In this document: piece after piece, positions 23,010-35,003 of the stretch
Position numbering within the stretch: position 1 is the stretch's first letter
Layout: every line of letters begins with the position of its first letter
Assembly (NCBI GenBank): GCA_950106755.1
Contig: OX467089.1
Coordinates: 29,493,345 to 29,557,344 of the forward strand
Direction of reading: 5' to 3'
DNA from: Climacium dendroides
Lineage: Eukaryota > Streptophyta > Bryopsida > Hypnales > Climaciaceae
DNA: 64,000 nt
The notes under the pieces: model-generated
Told to the model about the DNA's origin: nothing
The model's input: only the letters and a program-made list of their open reading frames with translations
Databases searched by the model: none
Program-made: the position numbers and the translations under genes

Positions 23010-23804
23010 GGTGCCTCCACCAGCTTCCTGATCGCTTCTAGGGTCCGATACTTGACCTCCCAATCCACTCGGACATTGTAGAGGATGGATATTAAATTGC
23101 TAAATGGATCCCGTGGATCCTTTTCTTCCTCAGTGACAGCCTTCCATTTTCCTTCCGGAGTTGATATGCCGAGACTTGGTGGTGTCCCTCGCCTGTGGGG
23201 AGGCGTCGTCTTCTGTTGCTTAATCGGCGGCAACACTTCTTCCTCTTCCTCCTTAGATTCCGGATCTGATCCAGGAACGGATTCCACCTCTTCGTCTTCC
23301 TCTGACTCTCTGTATTTCAAGAGAGCTCCCTGGATCTTCCACTCGTTCTCCTCCTCATTCGTCAAGAGCTGGTGGTTATAGTACAGGTGGTAGAGGTAGG
23401 GGCATATTGGAATAGCCCTACTCTTCCTTGTCTTCCCAATGAACTAGGTAGCCAGATCAAAAATAATTCGGATTGGGCCCGGAAGGAACATGGATTTTTG
23501 ATCTGGATTATTTTTTATCATGGATTGGAAACATGGATTGGGCCCGGAGGGTGCTGTATGATTTTTTGAGGGACTCATTGTCGAACTCATTGGACAACTT
23601 GCCCAAGAGTTCCTTTACCACCCGCTCATCTCAGAATTCCCGGGGTTTCTTGACAAACCCTTGGCAACCCATAGAAGTTAAGTCTTCTATGAGTTAGGCC
23701 CTTTCCTGTTCGTCGGAGGGACTCACCGGAACTACCTTCCGGAGCTTTACCTCGATCGGAACAAAATTAGCCGACCCCGCTCTTTTCCTACGGATCAACG
23801 GCAT
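23010..23804 (-). pseudogene. TGC-element protein, N-terminal part with internal deletion (copy K)
   Basis: The frame starts MPLIRRKRAG at 23804 and has VEVKLRKVVPVSP-like, LIEDLTSMGCQGF, VVKELLGKLSNEFDNES, then jumps without the PPMW...MDWA block to LLTNEEENEWKIQGALL. This means most of the N-terminal domain has been deleted. A Glu/Ser-rich linker and DPFSNLISILYNVRVDWEVKYRTLEAIRKLVEAP follow in pieces up to the insertion of J at 23010. Stops and a frame change lie between 23700 and 23370. It is contiguous in sense with copy I at 19284, so K and I are one gene cut by J. Confidence 0.6.
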
Positions 23805-24317
23805 GGGACTGGGTACTCTCACACGGATTCCTTACTGATTCTACCTCACCCTCTCCTAGCTGCACGTCCCATTCCTCACTTTCTCTCTCCAATCTCAACT
23901 GAAAGTAGTGTCACACACTATCAAACCCTACAAGTACTTTCTTACACCACACGAAGGCACAGGGCGTTGAAATCTACACAAAGAGCGCCTAAATCGCGAG
24001 AAAATGAAAAAAGATAAGACTGGCAAGTTCAGTCCTTAAATAGTCTCAGGCACCGCCATGGTCATTATGACTATTTCCAATTCTGGCGGCTTGACATCCA
24101 GTCTAACCCTAATCCGGTTCATAGGTTAATTTTGGATGGGTTTCCAATTTCCACCAATTTGAACTTTGGATTGGATTGGATCTGGTCTATCTACTATTTC
24201 ATTTTTGTATATATTTCCGGTTTTCCTACAGCTTGTACTCAGATCCGGTTCCTCTTTACTAATTTCCGCTCCAAATTTTGGATAAGCTAAACAAAACCAA
24301 AAATTCACATTGCGACA
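23010..24317 (-). mobile_element. TGC element I/K, right part with 5' end
   Basis: It contains the N-terminal coding region and the 5' terminus of the same element as 18121-19284. The right end ATTGCGACA (24317) is the reverse of TGTCGCAAT. The following GATTG (24318-24322) is the expected target duplication in gene R1. About 500 bp of 5' sequence precede the ATG at 23804. Confidence 0.6.
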
Positions 24318-26616
24318 GATTGTGACAATAATTTCAAGCATCAATGGGGCAAAGATTAAAGAAACACATCCGCTTAAATTGTCAAATATGAATATGTCAG
24401 ATTTTTAATTTTTGAATGAAATGTCCATTGCGAAGGTATTGGAAGACATGTTGCGAGTTGGTTTTTAGTGGAGTACTTTCATAAAAGAGAGATGGGAATC
24501 AAGGGCTCAGAACGTGGCAGGCAATTCTAGTCTCCCCAAATGTGGATCAAATGCAACTGATTTTGTTAATACTACTTCTATATTGACATTATTAGCAGGT
24601 TTATTATTGGAAATGGCCCCAAAAATTTTGGCAATGGCAGTGGAACTGTCCAAAATGTCGCCTTCATTGTTGAGTGGTGCCTTGGCTTTTTTGAAGTTCA
24701 TCCCATATGTGGATGAGCTTTTGAATGAGAAGGGAGATTATATAAGATGATTCAATGAATAAAAGGAAGAATGGCCCAAGATGAGAATGAAGTGTGACGA
24801 ATTGCAAAAGGAGTTGGAGACATGGAAGACGAACCTTGAACGCAAGCACGGTACAATGCTTGGTCTACGGGAACAAATCAGAGGATTTGAAGAGCAAATA
24901 GCCGAGTTGGAAAAAATGGGGCCACAACCAATGATGATGTGATTATTTTAACTGGGGAAGTAAGTCAAGAGACTAGTGATGACATCTCTCTTCCATTGGA
25001 GAAAGCAAAAGCATTGCAAAAGTCTGACATTTTGACGGTAGATGCGTGGGTAGATGACATTGATGTTGTCAACAACAACAAAGTGGCAGTACATATGGAT
25101 ATCTATGAACCTTCCGTTACATTCGTGGATGCTTCCATGTAAACTGAAGGGTATGAGTTAGAGGATTTGAAACAGAAATTGGATGAGGAAATCCATGAAA
25201 AGGTCCTTGCTCAAGCAGAGTTGGAACGATTGAAATGGGCAATGGACATTGAAGTATATTTGCCTTCCAACGGACTGGAGTTTCAATGGTTGGCATGGGT
25301 ACAAAATCTCCAAGATATACCGTCTGTAGTATTGCAAGCACAAAAAGGCTTGAGAAACTTGCAAGGAAGTCCAATGAAGATTGCAATGCCATTATGAATT
25401 GTTTAGAGAAGTTCAAGAACATGGTTGTTCAACATCCTAAGGGGTCAACTGACATTACATGTTGGGGAGACATGGATGTCATGTTTGAGTGTTTAAACCA
25501 CACAAAGAAAGAAGAAGAAGCTCTTATCAATTAGGCCTTAGAAGCGGAGGAAGGATGGGTCCCTTATGACACGTGGTCAGTACACCTAAAGACAACGAAG
25601 AGGGTTGTAGTGCATGCTTGTGATCCTATAGCATGCATCTTGGAGGATCATTGTTGTGTTTGTCGAGGTCCTTATGGGCCTCAAGGCGCCTTAATCATGG
25701 ACCAATATCAACACACTTTCCATATGACATGCATAATGAAATCATCACTCCATCATTCAGTTTGTCCTCAATGTCATTGTCCTTTGAGTCCTAGGTTCTA
25801 CGAAATGTTTGGAATGTTGGAAGGTATGCCCCCTGGCTATGAATATAATCGATGGAACCTTCCACTTAACCAAGGTCCATTCAAATTTCAAAATTTTAAG
25901 TATTGGGGAAAACCTTTAGAATGGGATACCAAAGCGCAGATACATACATTGTATGAGGAGTCTTTGCAAGAGGTGGATCTTTTGATGTGGATAACAAAAA
26001 ACAGACACAGAGTTGCAGGCACGGAAAATTGGTAATGATAAGGCACGTGAATTGTTTTGTCGTAGCATGGGAGGTCATTGGAGTGTACAGCATCAGAAAT
26101 TCTTCCGATTTCCTCAGAAAGAAGTGCAAAAAGGGTTGGATAACATCATGGAAGAAGTGGAGCATGCTAAAGAATTCACTGAGTAGTATAAAGCATACAA
26201 TCATACTTTGATAGGTAGGGCCCTCTTTTTGTCAAAACTAGAAGAAGCTACAGAATTTTATTTTTCTTGTACCAACGGAGGGGTAGTCTAATGACACAGG
26301 TCATACGCTAGTGGAAGTAGCAAGGGCATTTGATAAGAGGATGGACAACATCATAAATCAATGGAGGGAGTTCCTATTGGAATGAAAAACATAGGGCGTT
26401 CATTGAAATTCAAAACTGATGACGAAGCGGTGAATGGGATGGTAGAGCGAGTGGATTCTACATTAAGAGCCTTGAAGGCAAAAGAATTGGATTTGACTCC
26501 AAAGCAAAAGTAGAAAAGGAAGATAGAAGGGGATGATGATGATGACCATTCTTCAGAAATAAAACGATGCATGTGTTTGGTTGATATGGAAGTGAAATCT
26601 GGCAGGCCTATCGTGC
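24318..26616 (+). pseudogene. RING-family coiled-coil protein, truncated (R1)
   Basis: Plus-strand remnant similar to R3 (55.8 kb) from that protein's residue ~380 onward: a helical stretch (ILTLLAGLLLEMAPKILAMA; SGALAFLKFIPYVDEL), a coiled coil, ALEAEEGWVPYDTWS, the RING-like HCCVCRGPYGPQG...HTFHMTCI...CPQC, LSPRFYEMFGML, YEYNRWNLPL, then RELFCRSMGGHWSVQHQKFFR shared with R4. The third zinc ligand of the RING is Tyr (QYQHTFH) instead of Cys. At least three frameshifts and several stops are present. The N-terminal ~400 residues are missing because TGC element I/K inserted at 24318. The C-terminal part is cut by TGC element M at 26617. Ubiquitin ligase function is known for RING-H2 proteins in general; this copy cannot be active. 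Confidence 0.7.
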
Positions 26617-28516
26617 TGTCATACGCGCAATTAGTCGTAAATATCTTTACAACGACAAATTGTTGCAAGATGACACAAATTATTGTTCCAAGGAACTCTA
26701 GTATGGTATTGTTTGATTTAGAGATTTACGGATCGTTACTACTTCTTGCTTAAACCCTCAAGTCATTCATCCTTCTCATCACTTCCTCCTTACGTTCCGG
26801 AAACTTAATTCTTTATGGATTCTGATCCGAATCCGAAATCCATACGGAACTTGGTTCCGTCTCCTTCCGTTAATGGTTTTTGTTGCCTTTGTTTTACCCT
26901 CAGAAGGTCCGCCCTTGATCTAAAAAGGAGTGGGGACTCACCACTCGTTTATCTACACTCTGAACCTAATTAATCAACACACACAAACGACAAAGTCGTA
27001 TTACGAGGAGGGAGAAGTATTCTTTCACAGTTTCTGGATTGGCCGATCCGGAGACAAGTCACACAAAGGAACTCTCACACTCGTCTACTACAATGACAAA
27101 TCCGAACTTCCAGATTCAAGGGGGTAGAGTATCAAGGGAAGGTTAACGTACTGATGTGGAGGTTGATAGACCTTCCAGAATAGCAGGAGATCTTTCCTTT
27201 AGCGGTTGCTTATCTCCACATAGAACCTCCTTGGTTCCAGACTCGCATGGACCTCTATTTCTCTACCTGGATCGCCGTTCCAGCGATTTAAAGGTACATA
27301 ACGTTCACACTCCTTCACCCAGATTGCATCTCCTCACGGCTATCCCAACACCCAAGAGAAATGTCATTCAAGACCCGGATTCCTCCTCACCCGTCCCTCT
27401 TTCACTCCAATACTTAGGTACACACACAAACGCACACACATACCAGCTAAAACTTTATAAACAAAGCGAAGCTAGTAGTACCCTTGCTTACTTAGATTAA
27501 GAAGGGAAGTAAAATGACATACATGAAAGCGCTAGGATGGAATGCAGGACAACTAACTTGCCTACCATTAAATACTAACTGCAAACAAAAAGTCAACGCC
27601 TAAAAGCCTGAAAAGAAACCCGGAAATCCAAGCACCCAATCACTCAACACCCCCAAGATATCCGGAAAGATCAGCGCCAGTTGTCCCGAGAAGATCAAAG
27701 ATTCCTAAGCTACTTGCCTAAAATTTCGAAACCCAAGCCCACGCTTGGAAACCCATTCCGGATTCAAAACTATTCGTCCCTAAAACCCTAATGCCTTGGC
27801 TTCCAAGTTTTCTTTGAGCGGTTGCCCGCCTAATTGGTCGGCGTCCCTTTAACGCTCTTCACCGGGATTGTCTTTGTTGCCGCGCTGCTTTGAATGTGAC
27901 ACCTTGCTAGAGACAAATCGCTATCCCCCTCCGTTCTGGACGTGAAATGGGCGCTTTCTTCCTCAGAGTCTTTAATGTATTGGACTTCCATCTCCTTCTT
28001 CAATGGTGTCTCCTCCAGTGTCATTTGTTTGCTCCCCTTCTTTGGTGTAGTCTCTTGCATGTGCGTAAAACTATCTGAATTTGTCTAAGCCAAATTGGTC
28101 ATTCTTCCTATCCGCTCAATGAGATCATCTTGAACTCCCTGCCCTAGAACTTTGAAGGTTCCCCTCAAGAGGTTGGGTGCCATCTGAGCTTTAGGGGGTT
28201 TTGGAATTGAAACCTTGGATGGTATCGGAACTGACTTCGCATTAGATTCGTGTTTCGGATCCAAAGTTGTCCGCAAGTTCAACTCCGTCATCCGTATCTT
28301 GCTGGAAGTAGGTTTGGCCGGCGTGAGTATCTCCTTCAGACCTTCCGTCCTAGTTGCATGATGCGCTAACGACCGTCCCGGAGTACCTGTGACAAAAGGG
28401 AGTTCCAGAAAGTTCGAGAAATCCATTAACTGATTTCGATCTATGCTGCTCAACAGATGCCGCATTTTCCCTAGGACCCGCTCTACCCGTGTGGTGAAGT
28501 CTACCAAGATTGTCAT
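26617..28516 (-). mobile_element. TGC element M (H type), 5'-truncated
   Basis: A minus-oriented fragment with an intact 3' end: the left boundary TGTCATACGCGCAATTAG is the reverse complement of the 3' terminus of H2, and the terminal 100 bp match H2 closely. The bases before it, CGTGC (26612-26616), are the expected target duplication in R1. About 1.1 kb of 3' untranslated sequence (with the GTGAGTCCCCACYCC/TTTTACCCTCAGA stretch shared with H2) precedes the coding part. The element ends abruptly at ~28516 where an AT-rich sequence begins. Confidence 0.65.
27833..28516 (-). pseudogene. TGC-element protein, C-terminal part (copy M)
   Basis: On the minus strand, VDFTTRVERVLGKMRHLLSSIDRNQLMDF, FVTGTPGRSLAHHATRTEGLKEI, SKIRMTELNLR and an acidic tail with MQETTPKK and DSEEESAH align residue by residue with H2. 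One in-frame stop separates the two open pieces near 28083. The N-terminal two thirds are absent. The pieces here are given in short runs; the alignment to H2 covers about 220 codons. Confidence 0.65.
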
Positions 28517-29120
28517 ACAATAAGGTGCATTATAGATGTTTTTAAAATGTATGTGAGAGATGTTATACTTGACAGTGAAGATGGGTATATTTCTTACGTG
28601 CACCATATTATATAATAAATTTTTTACTTTTTGACAAAATAACTAGTAAATTCAATAATATATTTAAAATAGAATAATAATTAAATTATATATAAATCAC
28701 TAAACATATGTAGATAGGTAGAGTTTAATACTTTTTTTAAAATTAGAATATTTATAATTAAATTATCTATATTTTTTAATAATGACTTTAAAATTGAATC
28801 AAAATACTATATACTACTTTTGAAATTCAACTCAAATATTTCATAATCTTCAACTGACAAAACCATTATTTCAGACATAAAGAATTTAAAAGAATTTTAT
28901 ATTAGTTGTGATAAGAAGCTATAGTACTATTTGTTTACAAGAACATTAAAAGCCACAAGTCATTAAATATAAACAACCATTGTATTGTTATTATAAGAGT
29001 AATTTATTCTACTAATATAAATAATATAACAAAAATTGGTTCATTTTTAACACCAAATATGTCTCAACATGAAGTTGAATTGTAATCCATATGTAAATTA
29101 ATATATGATTATACTTGCAG
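28517..29120. other. AT-rich stretch, no gene seen
   Basis: Very AT-rich sequence with no recognisable coding segment. Its 3' end (ATACTTGCAG) is a good splice acceptor for the H+-ATPase exon that follows, so part of it could be old intron. Confidence 0.5.
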
Positions 29121-29638
29121 GGTTGAGTGTGATAATTCATGCAATACTTACAAGTCGTTCAATATTTCAAAGAATGAAAAATTACACTATATATGCAGTG
29201 TCCATCACTGTTCGTATAGTTGTTGGATTTTGCCTTTTGTGCCTTATTTGGCAATTTGATTTTTCTCCTTTCATGATCCTTATTATAGCAATTTTGAATG
29301 ATGGAACTATAATGACAATATCCAAGGTTTTTTTTAAAAAATTGTGTATCTTTTGATAGTAGATTATAGTCAAAATTCTAAACCAAAATATTTATATATA
29401 ATTGGTATATTCTATTATGTTCTAAAATAAACTTTGAAGTCCTTTATTTAACTCAATTTTTAATATTTAAAAAAAAAATTAAAAATAGGATATTGTAACT
29501 CCATCAAAAAAACCTGATTCTTGGAAGCTTGAAGATTTGTTTATTCAAGGAGTTTGTTTGGGATTTTATCAAGCCATTATGACAATTGTTTTTTATTATC
29601 TTATGCATCAAACTATGTGGTTTGAAAACAAATTTAAA
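29121..29638 (+). pseudogene. Plasma-membrane H+-ATPase (P3A) fragment, two exons
   Basis: Exon a, 29121-29326, encodes [37 protein letters not shown] and [16 protein letters not shown]. Exon b, 29489-29638, encodes TPSKKPDSWKLEDLF and GVCLGFYQAIMTIVFYYLMH. These are signature segments of plant proton pumps of the AHA type, covering the end of the cytoplasmic hinge and the membrane helices after it (about M5 to M7). Exon a is preceded by TTGCAG and followed by GTTTTT; exon b is preceded by AATAG and followed by GTAAGA, and both junctions keep the frame. No other exon of the ~950-residue enzyme was found nearby, so this is a gene fragment or relic, possibly carried by a transposon. The pump normally exports protons at the plasma membrane using ATP. 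Confidence 0.85.
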
Positions 29639-32600
29639 GTAAGATAAACTTATATCATTCTTTTTGATAATGCTCTATACAATTTTACTTTACATTGCTT
29701 TCTAAACTAAAAACTCAATATATTTTTTAAAATAGTCTTGTCTTAAACTAACTTAATGGAATTTGATGATAAAATCCATCAAATGCTTAATTAGCTTGTT
29801 GCAAATGAAATGAGATTATCTTCATGCAAATTCTATATAGTATTGTTTTGGCAAAATAAATAGGCTTATGAATAGCATTAGCATCATTATAAAAACTAGA
29901 TATTTAAAATCTGACAGTTAATATTTTATATATTTTTATAATCAGTACACAAATTTATTTATTTTTATATTTGAATCAATAATCAATATTTCAAAATATT
30001 AGTTAATATATTAGCTTGTTTTACAAATTATATATTTTTAGCTATTTAAATAAATAAATAAATAAATATATCCTTTATTTTTGTTACTAGCTATGATATT
30101 ATATGTCAATGTATACTAGCTTTATTATCCTATGTTTATGTTACTAGCCTTATCTTTACTAAATAAGCCTTCTCTATAAAGATGGTATTTTTTTCAATTT
30201 ATCATTTTAATCATCTTTTTTAGTTTTTTTATTAGTATAGTTGGATTATCCAACAAGTAATTAATGTAGATAGACAATTAGTCTTTTAATGAATTAATGA
30301 ACAAAAATATTAGGACAAGCTAGACCTCTCAAAACTTGAAAAGAAATTTTAAAATACTGTAAATAATCTCAAATAATCTATACCTTAAAATAGGTTGTTT
30401 GTTTTGTTTTAATTTGTTTTGTTTTGCTGAAATTTAAGAGATCATGAGGCATTCAACACCGTTATTTGGGTAGTGTTGGAAAGCTTTTGGCAAGGAAGGA
30501 TGTACAAACTTCGTTTTGTGGTATTTAGACAAATTATGTTAAAGTTATTGAATTTTGAATTCAAAGTTCTATGGAATTTTAAAATTGATTTAAATTATCT
30601 TTTATTTTTGAAAAATCATAACTTTCATGTTGCATATCTAAACACTATGAAAAAAAGCCCTTGTACTTTTGCAAAAAACTTTCTAATCGTAGTAGTTTTA
30701 TGGCATTTGAACCTATGGTGTGAAAGTTATAGATTTATTTAAATAAAAAAATTAATTTAAAAGATTTTTATTTTGAAAAAATCATAACTGTCACATGGCA
30801 TGTCCAAACCCCACAAAATAAAGCCCTTACACTCTTTTATACTTTTAGTTTGGCTATGGCAGTAGTACATGACATATTAGTTCAAGATTAAAATATGCTT
30901 ATTATATTGTGAGTGTTTTGATCTCCACCCTCAAGACCAAACATACACAACTAGGTTCTAGCTAAAAATGAGTGATTCTATAGGTAAGTGGTTGTAGTAA
31001 ATGAGTTACCTTCCAAGCAATGGAGCTTTTTACTAATCTTACCATTGATTATAAATTCTAAATTATTAATGAATAATAAAGGTTTAATGACTTCAAATAA
31101 TTCTAACTATCAGAAAGGGTTTTGTGGAAAGGAAAATTGTGTCTAAGCTAAGTCATAGCTATTTTTATGCACTTCCCGTAATGATAAAGACCTTGGAATT
31201 CTACCGTTGTTCCTAAAAGAAAATTGTGGATGAAATTTTAACCAAACCTTTTGACTCAAAAATTCATCCATTGGTTTCTACTCTTCTATCTATCAAATTA
31301 TCAAAATGACTTGCAATTTTAAAGTAAATTCCCACCTTAATTCTTTTTTCTAGATTCTGAATTTCTAAGGGTTTTGGTCAATTTTGATTGACCTTCATCC
31401 AAATTTTTTTTTTTTTTCTCAAATTAAAATTTCATCCTATTATAACTTTTTCAATTTAAGTTCAATTTTGGAAGTAGAAATTGCTATTGGATTCTAAAAA
31501 TATTCCCTAAAATATTATACCTTTTATTGGATTGGGATATTTTCTAAAAGATTCTTTATTGAATCCTCTACAATTAACTATCTTTTATTTTGTGATTTTT
31601 AATGTTTAGGGGTTTTTCTCTATCTTGTAAATTCTATTCAAATTTTCTTATGAGTAAAATAATTTTACTTTTAATAAGAGTAAATGATTCTACTTTTATT
31701 TTTGGTTAACTTTCTTAATTGAAACTTGTAAAAAATAAATTCTAATTCTATACGATAATTAACTTTTTTTTTCCATTTTGTGATAACATTGTGTTTCATT
31801 CTAATTCTACTTTTAGATTAATGCTTCTATCTTTGGAATTTTAAATCATGTTTGAATAAAAGTTAAAGTTTTCTATAACCTCTAGTTCGTGAATAAAAAT
31901 TAATTATAAATAAATTTTGATTGGTAATTGCTTCATCAAAATTTATCAAATCTTTTCACCTTTAAGGTTGGAGTATTTAACTTTTACTTTTAAAATTCTT
32001 AAATATCTTTAGTTATGAATTTTAATTTATCTTTGGACAAAAGTGAATTTCCACTATTTCAAAATTAATTCCTTGAGTAAATTTTGACCACTGTCTGGTT
32101 CATCAAAATTTACTTAGAATTTATTTTGCCTTTCAAATTTGAAATACTTTTAATTCTTTCCTTCACTTTAACTTTTGGTAAAATAAAACTTTTTCTATTC
32201 TTTAACTTTTTTAGGTTAAAATGAATTTCTATGGCTAAAGGTTTTTTCCAACCCTTCTATTAATTCTTTTTGTCTTTGGATTAATTAGTATTCTATCCTC
32301 TTCAATTCTTATCTAGTCAATTAAAATTTCCTTTCACTTCCTTTGGATTTGTTTTTCAAGGTAATTCTAATTTTCATCCAAATTCAAATTATACTTCATC
32401 CAGCCATAACTTTTGGAGTTTTGATCAGATTTGAAAGTATAATATAGTTTTGGAAAGCTCCAGAAATCTACTTTGTGATTTTAAATTCTAATTTTGCTTT
32501 TCTAATGATTAAAGTGATCTAATTTAATCCCTACCTACGGTCCTAATGGCGAATGAAAATTGAAATTCTAATTGTAATTAAGAGTTTGCGTTTAAGCACT

Positions 32601-33538
32601 AACCTTGATGTGGTTGATCTTCTCCTTCTCATGGAATGCTCCAACCATCTCGCCTTGCTCGTACGCTTCTTCCATATTGTTCCTTTTGAAAGTCTTGGTT
32701 TCGATTTTTGGTAATTGGATTTAAGGAATTTGTTCCCTTATGCCCCTTGGTTCCACCGCTACTTCTTTCTAAGTATTTTTTTTCCTTTCTCTTTCTAATA
32801 TTTTTTTTCCTTTTCAATGGCTTTAAAAGTCAAACCTATGAAGAAAATCTAATAGAATCTAATTTCTTAAAGTATTTGCTAAATGGTTTCTAAAGTCAAA
32901 TCTACTCCAACTAAGGCTTGATAACCTTTTTTTAATTTAGCTAACCTCTAGAACTTATCAAAGTCAATGAATTCTTTTATTTGTCTTTTCTATTTGTTTT
33001 TCTTTTTGAATGTTTTATTTTTCTCTTTTATTTTCTAGATATTTTAAAGAATAAAATCCTATCAAATCTAATCGACTTCTAATTGTCAAATGCTCCAATT
33101 TGCTTGGGAATCAAACAAATGGTTGAAGATAATGTACTTTTGGCATCTACTAACTAATTACTAACTTAGAGAATATTTGGAAGTCAAATATTCTTCTTTT
33201 CACTGTTTTCCTATTGTCCTAACCAAAGTCAAACCTTGTTTAACAAGTTCAAAGTATTCCTAATGGATGAACCTCATTTGCTTGATTCTTCTACTAAACA
33301 CCCATCTTCCTCACTTGCATTTGTTTTGAGCTTGTTGTTGCTTGAGGATTGTGACTTTGCTTCCAAATACAAAGTTATGGAGTGGTTGGCTTGTCAAGAT
33401 GCACAACAGATGGAGAATTTATCAAGAACCAGTGCACAACGTATTTGATATACTCTGTAAGGCTCAGAACTTGTTCTGTGAAGCTAAAATTTGCAATGAT
33501 CTGGCTTGGAAGCCTTGTAACCTCTCTCTGTGCTTGCT
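29639..33538. other. AT-rich stretch, no gene seen
   Basis: About 3.9 kb of strongly AT-rich DNA. Short repeats such as (AAAT)n at 30045-30068 occur. I looked for further H+-ATPase exons and other conserved coding segments and recognise none. Short open frames are unsupported. Confidence 0.5.
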
Positions 33539-33772
33539 CGGCCAGGGTGAACTGACCCCCTCATTGCCCTGTTTTACTCCTGGGAAAAACGCTGTGGAAT
33601 TTTTTAATTTGCAATGAGATGATTTTTTTTGCAAATTCTGAATTTAGATTTGCAATTAGTGGCCCCAAATAAGCAAGGGGCAGTGTAGAAATATAAAAAA
33701 TCATGGCAAAAAAATAGGGGGCTTTTTTTCACAATTAACCCTGGCCAGGGCAACGAGGGGGTCAATTCTCCA
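33539..33772. mobile_element. Foldback MITE, 234 bp, probable 8-bp duplication
   Basis: The ends form an inverted repeat of about 25 bp: GTGAACTGACCCCCTCATTG on the left and, reverse-complemented on the right, AGAATTGACCCCCTCGTTG. TGCTTGCT occurs immediately on both sides (33531-33538 and 33773-33780). An 8-bp duplication would suggest a hAT-type MITE. The left terminal repeat starts a few bases further in than the right, so the exact ends are tentative. The 91-codon open frame ending here is not supported. Confidence 0.55.
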
Positions 33773-33780
33773 TGCTTGCT

Positions 33781-34180
33781 GGCCTCACTCCAAACCTGGT
33801 CAAACTGAGTTGACCTTCAAAATCTGATTTCAAATTCGCTCACTCCCTGTTCACTCGATTGCTTGGTAACTGAATTTTGATAAGTCTCCCCTCTCTGGTC
33901 ATCAGACCCCTTTTGTAACCTAATTTTCCTCAGTAAAGTCTCTCCATGCTCTGGTCACTCAACTAAAAGAAATCCTTTCTCCTTGGTCACTCATATGAAA
34001 TTTCAAGGAAAGAAGGAAATTCTCTCCTGTCTGCCCACTTATTTTTCTAACAAAGAGCCTCTGGTTTGACACTTGTTGGAAAATAATTCAAAGGAAAAAA
34101 ACAAAAGTTGGAACCCCGCAGGGTATCATCCCAATCAATTGAATTTGTGATGTCTGTATGTGGAATCAGTGACCAGTTAC
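33781..34180. other. Unassigned sequence between MITEs
   Basis: Four hundred bases of mixed composition with no recognisable gene or repeat boundary. Confidence 0.4.
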
Positions 34181-34182
34181 TA

Positions 34183-35001
34183 AGGTAAACCAGCCTATTG
34201 TGGTCAGAATTAGGAGTTTAGCTACATGCTGTTGCTGAAATTTTTCAAATTTTTCCCACATACATGCAAGTGTGAGAAATAGTGAGAGCAATTGAAATTG
34301 TATTTTTTCAACAAAGTATGAATTTATTATGAATTTTTGAAGTGTTCAGCCCAAAAGAGTCTGTAGATCATCCCATCAGTAACAAAATATGACTCCATGA
34401 TGCTCATGTCATCCATCCAAAGCAGTTATGAATATTTTCTATAAAGGAAGGACTAAAAAGTCATTTTTGACATTGAATTCCCTATGAAAAGTTGAAGTCT
34501 CCTAATGAGGTCATTAATCAATCCATGATTGCCATTTCTTAAGGTAGAGGAACCTATTTCGGACAAGCCCCCCATTCTGGTTTTGTAGACTCACCTATTT
34601 TGGACAGCAATTGAATGCACTAGTTATTGAGAAAGATTCTCTATTGGTACTTTCTCACCCAATCATCTCTCTTCTTTCTTGGCTTAGGAAAAAGTGCCAA
34701 AAGTAACCACAATAGGTGAGTCTATGAAACCAAATTGGGTCTGGAAAAAAAATTTACTTTTCTATTCAATGAAATATTCATTCTAGGAGGAAAAATTCTG
34801 TTTTTTTCGGCATTCTTTGGCAACCTTATTTTTGCACACCCTGAAATAATATGCTCCATGACTTTCCCAAATAATGCTTAAGTTATCCGAAATAGGTACT
34901 TCTACCTTACATGCATTAAGGCCAAAATTTTACATAATGAAAAAAAAGCACTCCCTAGTTGACCACAATGGGTCATTTGACCACAATAGGCTAGTTTATC
35001 T
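34183..35001. mobile_element. Outer TA-flanked MITE-like element
   Basis: The left end AGGTAAACCAGCCTATTGTG and the reverse complement of the right end, AGATAAACTAGCCTATTGTG, form a 24-bp terminal inverted repeat with two differences. TA flanks both sides (34181-34182, 35002-35003), as for Stowaway/Tc1-mariner-type elements. A second, smaller MITE (34542-34907) is nested inside. Without it the outer element is about 450 bp. No coding capacity. Confidence 0.7.
34542..34907. mobile_element. Inner TA-flanked MITE
   Basis: The terminal inverted repeat starts AGGTAGAGGAACCTATTTCG on the left; the reverse complement of the right end is AGGTAGAAGTACCTATTTCG, and it continues for about 26 bp. TA lies on both sides (34540-34541, 34908-34909). 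A second inverted pair (GTAGACTCACCTATT / AATAGGTGAGTCTATG) lies further inside, so the 366-bp unit could fold into a two-tier hairpin. Confidence 0.7.
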
Positions 35002-35003
35002 TA

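Noticed and set aside
33236..33617. Two short plus-strand frames that could be a small gene
   Set aside because: No similarity I recognise, and the second runs into the MITE at 33539.
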